A DNA stretch of 32,670 nt, taken from the IMG/VR virus record IMGVR_UViG_3300011431_000002, positions 1 through 32,670 of that record; one strand, given 5' to 3'. Made by a program: the position numbers and the translations under genes. The notes beneath the pieces are model-generated. The model was given only the letters and a program-made list of their open reading frames with translations. It was not told the DNA's origin and made no database searches. Positions 30,116-32,670 of the stretch are shown here, in pieces (position 1 is the first letter of the stretch; the number at the start of each line of letters is the position of its first letter). The DNA is from a virus.

Positions 30116-30843
30116 TGCACATCGAGCTGGTCCGCCCGTTTCCGACCGTGGCGCTGCCGCGCGTGTGGCGCTGGGTCGAGGCCTCGCGCGATCGCATCGC
30201 CGACGATTACTTCGCAAAGACGCTCGACCAGTTTGTCGACGACTGGGAGATCCTCGAGCGCCGCGGCCGCGTGAGCTGGGGCGTCGAACGCGACGGCCAG
30301 CTGGGCGGCGTGATCACCGCGCAGCAGGCGGGCCCGATCGTGTGGGAGCTGCACTGTGTCTTCGCGCGCGATTTCTGGGGACATAAGACCACGATCCCCG
30401 CGCTGATGCAGGCCTGCGAGGTCATCTTCGCGGCGCCGCCGGCCGGCTTCGGCGCTGATAAAATCTCGACCGTTGCATTTGCTGATAATCTATCTCTGAG
30501 TGGAATGGTGAAGGCGCTGGGCGGATCCCGCGAGGGAACCCAGCACGGGCAGACGAGGCGCGGCGGCGTCCTAGTAGATTTAATGCTTCTAGGCCTGCAG
30601 AAGGAGCGCTTCGACGATGTCGTTCGGAATCAATCACAGCTCGCAAAGCCAGACCAGCGACCAGGTCGCCAACAGCCTCTACAATCAGGGCGGGACGACG
30701 TCGGGCGAGACGACGCGCGAACTGACGCCGGAACAACTCCAGGCCCAGACGCAGATCACCCAGCTGATCCACGCGCTCTCGACGAATCCGGACCAGTTCC
30801 TGGCGCCGGCGCAGAATCAGGCCCGCAACCAGGTCAACGATAA
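30115..30843 (+). CDS. GNAT-like protein with overlapping C-terminal extension
   Basis: The first about 165 residues look like a GNAT acetyltransferase fold: VSWGVERDGQLGGVITAQ, ELHCVFARDFWGHKTTIPAL (cofactor-loop region), then VAFADNLSLSGMVKALGGSR near the usual N-x-x-S site. GNAT-fold proteins of this type occur near phage tail genes. The frame then runs 227 bases into the next gene, and the last about 75 residues (rich in Arg, Gly, Pro, Asp) look like a shadow of it. Either the extension is translated, or the true stop was lost or frameshifted. An enzymatic role is not proven, since the acetyl-CoA loop is degenerate. Confidence 0.65.
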   Translation: MHIELVRPFPTVALPRVWRWVEASRDRIADDYFAKTLDQFVDDWEILERRGRVSWGVERDGQLGGVITAQQAGPIVWELHCVFARDFWGHKTTIPALMQACEVIFAAPPAGFGADKISTVAFADNLSLSGMVKALGGSREGTQHGQTRRGGVLVDLMLLGLQKERFDDVVRNQSQLAKPDQRPGRQQPLQSGRDDVGRDDARTDAGTTPGPDADHPADPRALDESGPVPGAGAESGPQPGQR

Positions 30844-31192
30844 TTATTCGGGCGTGGCCGACTCGCTGCGCCAGCAGTTCATGGGCGGCACCGGCGGCGG
30901 CGGCTCTGGCAAGTATGGCACCGCGGCGCTCGCGACCGATCTCTCGCGGCGCAAGGCGCTGTCGGGAGTCGACACGACCTTCGCCACGGAGAAGAGCCAG
31001 CTGCCGCTGACCGCGGCGCAGCTCAGCCAGCAACTGCTCTCGATGAACATGGGGCAGAAGACCACTGGCACGACCGAAAACACCGGCACGTCGTCGACCA
31101 CGCAGACCGGAACGTCGAAGAGCAGCGGTACCGGCGTCGGGGCTGGCGTCGGCGCTAGCTTCAGCGCGGGTCCGCTGAAGCTGTTCGGATAG
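30617..31192 (+). CDS. Conserved-looking virion-associated protein
   Basis: The 191-residue protein has an N-terminal low-complexity region (SSQSQTSDQVANSLYNQGG), a helical middle (TPEQLQAQTQITQLIHALS, SGVADSLRQQFMG), a glycine-rich linker, ATDLSRRKALSGVDTTF, and a Ser/Thr/Gly-rich end (TGTSSTTQTGTSKSS). This style resembles internal or injected virion proteins of short-tailed phages. AAGGAG lies 10 bases before the ATG. It precedes the long gene at the window edge. Confidence 0.68.
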   Translation: MSFGINHSSQSQTSDQVANSLYNQGGTTSGETTRELTPEQLQAQTQITQLIHALSTNPDQFLAPAQNQARNQVNDNYSGVADSLRQQFMGGTGGGGSGKYGTAALATDLSRRKALSGVDTTFATEKSQLPLTAAQLSQQLLSMNMGQKTTGTTENTGTSSTTQTGTSKSSGTGVGAGVGASFSAGPLKLFG

Positions 31193-31208
31193 AGAGGACT
31201 TTCAAACC

Positions 31209-32670
31209 ATGGGCGCTTTCGGGCATATTTTCCAAGCAATCGGCCGGGGACTTACCCAGGGTCTTCCGGGCACCGTCGAACGGATGCAACACGACGCCGC
31301 CGACCTCAAGGAACGCGAGGCCGATCTGGAGTTTGCGAACCATCTACAATCGATCGGGGCGAAGCCCATCATGCACGGACTTGTCCGCGAAGACGTCGCC
31401 GCGCCAGATGGATCGAGCGCGCCGGTGTATCGCGCGCCCGATCCGAACCGCACCAAGACCACACAGAAGACCGCGCAAGGGCCGGTCCAGTGGGAAGTGC
31501 CCAGTCCGGATGAGCAGGCGAGCAATCTCATTGCGCTCAATCTCAAAAAACTACACCAGCAGTTCCAGGGCGAGGGCGACATCCGCGCGCAGCAGGACAC
31601 CGAGGCCGCGCGCAAAGCCGGCCAGGTAGCGACCGCCACCGGCCAGGCCTCGCAGCAGCTCGTCAATCAGAACCGCGAGCAGAATGGCATCGTCGCACCA
31701 CAGGCCTTACAAGACCGTTTCGGCGAGATCTTCACGCAACCCGACCAGGCGCCGGCGCCGACCAATGCCGCCGAGCTGCCGCCCGCGCGATCGAGCGCGG
31801 TCGCTGCGCCGCAAGGCGTCGGACCCACCGCAACTCTCGCCCCGGGCACGAAGCCGCGCAAGTTCCTGCCGGCCGAGCTGGATCCGCTGATGGCGGGCCT
31901 GGCTAACTCTGAGAACATCGCGACCACGGTCGACGCCAAGCAGCAGACCAAGGCGATCCAGCGGCTCTCGACGGTGGTCGGGAATCCCGAGGCGACGCAG
32001 GCCGATTATGATGCCGTGCGCACCGCCAACCCGCAGGCGACGGCCAGCTGGCCGAAGACCTACAACCCGGTAATGGCGAAGAGTCTGATCCGGCAGAATG
32101 TGCCCGTCGAAAAACAGCCCGAGTACGACATTCAGACCCTCACGAAGCAGGCGATGGATTCGATGGTGCACGATCCGGGCCAAATTGACACCGAGATCGA
32201 CAACATCATTCCGCCTAACGGTGACACCGCGAAGCTGAATGATCGCACGAAGCACTCGGTCCGGCTGGCTATGAGCCAGGGCGATCTGAAGGGCGCCCGC
32301 GCGCTGATCAAGGACGCCGGTGACAAGCTGAGCGATGAAGAGAAAGCGGTCATCATCGCGAAAAACACGGCGCCGATCAAGATCAATATCGCGGGCCAGG
32401 AGGCCGCCGCGCGCGCTGGGGCAACCATGCAGGTTTCGGGACTGACCGAGGACGATCTGCAGCGCGAGGGCCGGCAGCTCGCCATCACCGGGCAGAGCGT
32501 GCAGCTGGGCAATGGCAGCGGCGCGGTGAAGGCTAAAATCCTGCACTACAAGAATCAATTCGCCCGAGACTCCGGACTCTCGCCGGGGGACTTGGCTACA
32601 GCCGCGGCCGCCTACAAGGGCAACGCGAAGAGCCTGGCCGCTATGGTCGCCTCCCGCGACCAGATCGGCA
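31209..32670 (+). CDS. Long virion protein, N-terminal fragment running off the window
   Basis: The ATG at 31209 (MGAFGHIFQAIGRGLTQG) follows GAGAGGA and stays open to the right edge, giving at least 487 codons. The visible part is helical and charged, with a Pro/Ala linker (about 175-220) and a C-terminal visible segment that contains EDDLQREGRQLAITGQSVQL, ILHYKNQFARD and AAAAYKGNAKSLAAM. This arrangement recurs in large phage injection or tail-associated proteins. It is the next virion gene after the 191-residue protein, so an internal or ejection protein is likely. The C-terminus and any enzymatic domain are outside the window. Confidence 0.75.
   Translation, partial: MGAFGHIFQAIGRGLTQGLPGTVERMQHDAADLKEREADLEFANHLQSIGAKPIMHGLVREDVAAPDGSSAPVYRAPDPNRTKTTQKTAQGPVQWEVPSPDEQASNLIALNLKKLHQQFQGEGDIRAQQDTEAARKAGQVATATGQASQQLVNQNREQNGIVAPQALQDRFGEIFTQPDQAPAPTNAAELPPARSSAVAAPQGVGPTATLAPGTKPRKFLPAELDPLMAGLANSENIATTVDAKQQTKAIQRLSTVVGNPEATQADYDAVRTANPQATASWPKTYNPVMAKSLIRQNVPVEKQPEYDIQTLTKQAMDSMVHDPGQIDTEIDNIIPPNGDTAKLNDRTKHSVRLAMSQGDLKGARALIKDAGDKLSDEEKAVIIAKNTAPIKINIAGQEAAARAGATMQVSGLTEDDLQREGRQLAITGQSVQLGNGSGAVKAKILHYKNQFARDSGLSPGDLATAAAAYKGNAKSLAAMVASRDQIG

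Noticed and set aside
1-32670. CRISPR array, tRNA genes or diversity-generating retroelement
   Set aside because: I saw no spaced short repeats, no complete tRNA, and no reverse transcriptase or paired template/variable repeats.

Overview
This is one contiguous segment of a tailed double-stranded DNA phage genome, or prophage, that most resembles a podovirus-type virion module. It is GC-rich and densely packed. Most structural genes run on the + strand with ATGA, TAATG or TGATG start/stop overlaps. The order is: small terminase, large terminase, portal, small proteins, scaffold-like protein, probable decoration protein, major capsid protein, a block of beta-rich accessory virion proteins, neck/connector proteins, a 1,242-residue neck/tail protein, tail-fibre-like proteins, a GNAT-like protein, and the start of a long virion protein that runs off the right edge. 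I see no tape measure, tail tube or sheath gene, and the portal is very long (761 aa). Both fit a short-tailed phage, although the window does not show the whole genome. The host cannot be named; GC content and promoter boxes only suggest a GC-rich bacterium.

Layout. Positions 1-301 hold no convincing gene but carry a perfect AT-rich palindrome and a second inverted repeat. Positions 302-1885 (minus strand) form a three-gene unit: an exported or anchored protein with a virion-like beta domain, a GT-A-like glycosyltransferase, and a small unknown protein. It diverges from the + strand at a double promoter region. The + strand unit then starts with a leader (about 1965-2077) that folds on paper into a compact three-way junction with GNRA tetraloops. 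Positions 2078-4740 hold small genes, including a coiled-coil/membrane protein and a holin-like membrane protein, so this may be the lysis region. Positions 4804-31192 are the packaging, capsid, neck and tail genes.

The most notable finding is a complete 991-bp insertion element at 3331-4321, inserted between the coiled-coil gene and the holin-like gene. It has 23-bp terminal inverted repeats (20/23 matches, starting GGGAATTATATA) and a perfect 8-bp target duplication (AAACACAC on both sides). It carries two genes. One is a 183-residue IS1595/ISXO2-type transposase relative that keeps the zinc ribbon and helix-turn-helix but stops at the first catalytic motif and ends in a lysine-rich tail. 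The other is a 96-residue unknown protein with a near-consensus promoter that seems to give a leaderless transcript. The element therefore looks mobile in structure but not self-sufficient in catalysis.

Other points of interest are a signal-peptide-bearing beta-helix protein with four CxxC motifs, three consecutive Cys-rich small proteins between portal and scaffold, tiny genes coupled at both ends (24 aa and 35 aa), and a 227-nt out-of-frame overlap at the end of the GNAT-like gene. All functional names rest on reading the sequence by eye, with no database search.
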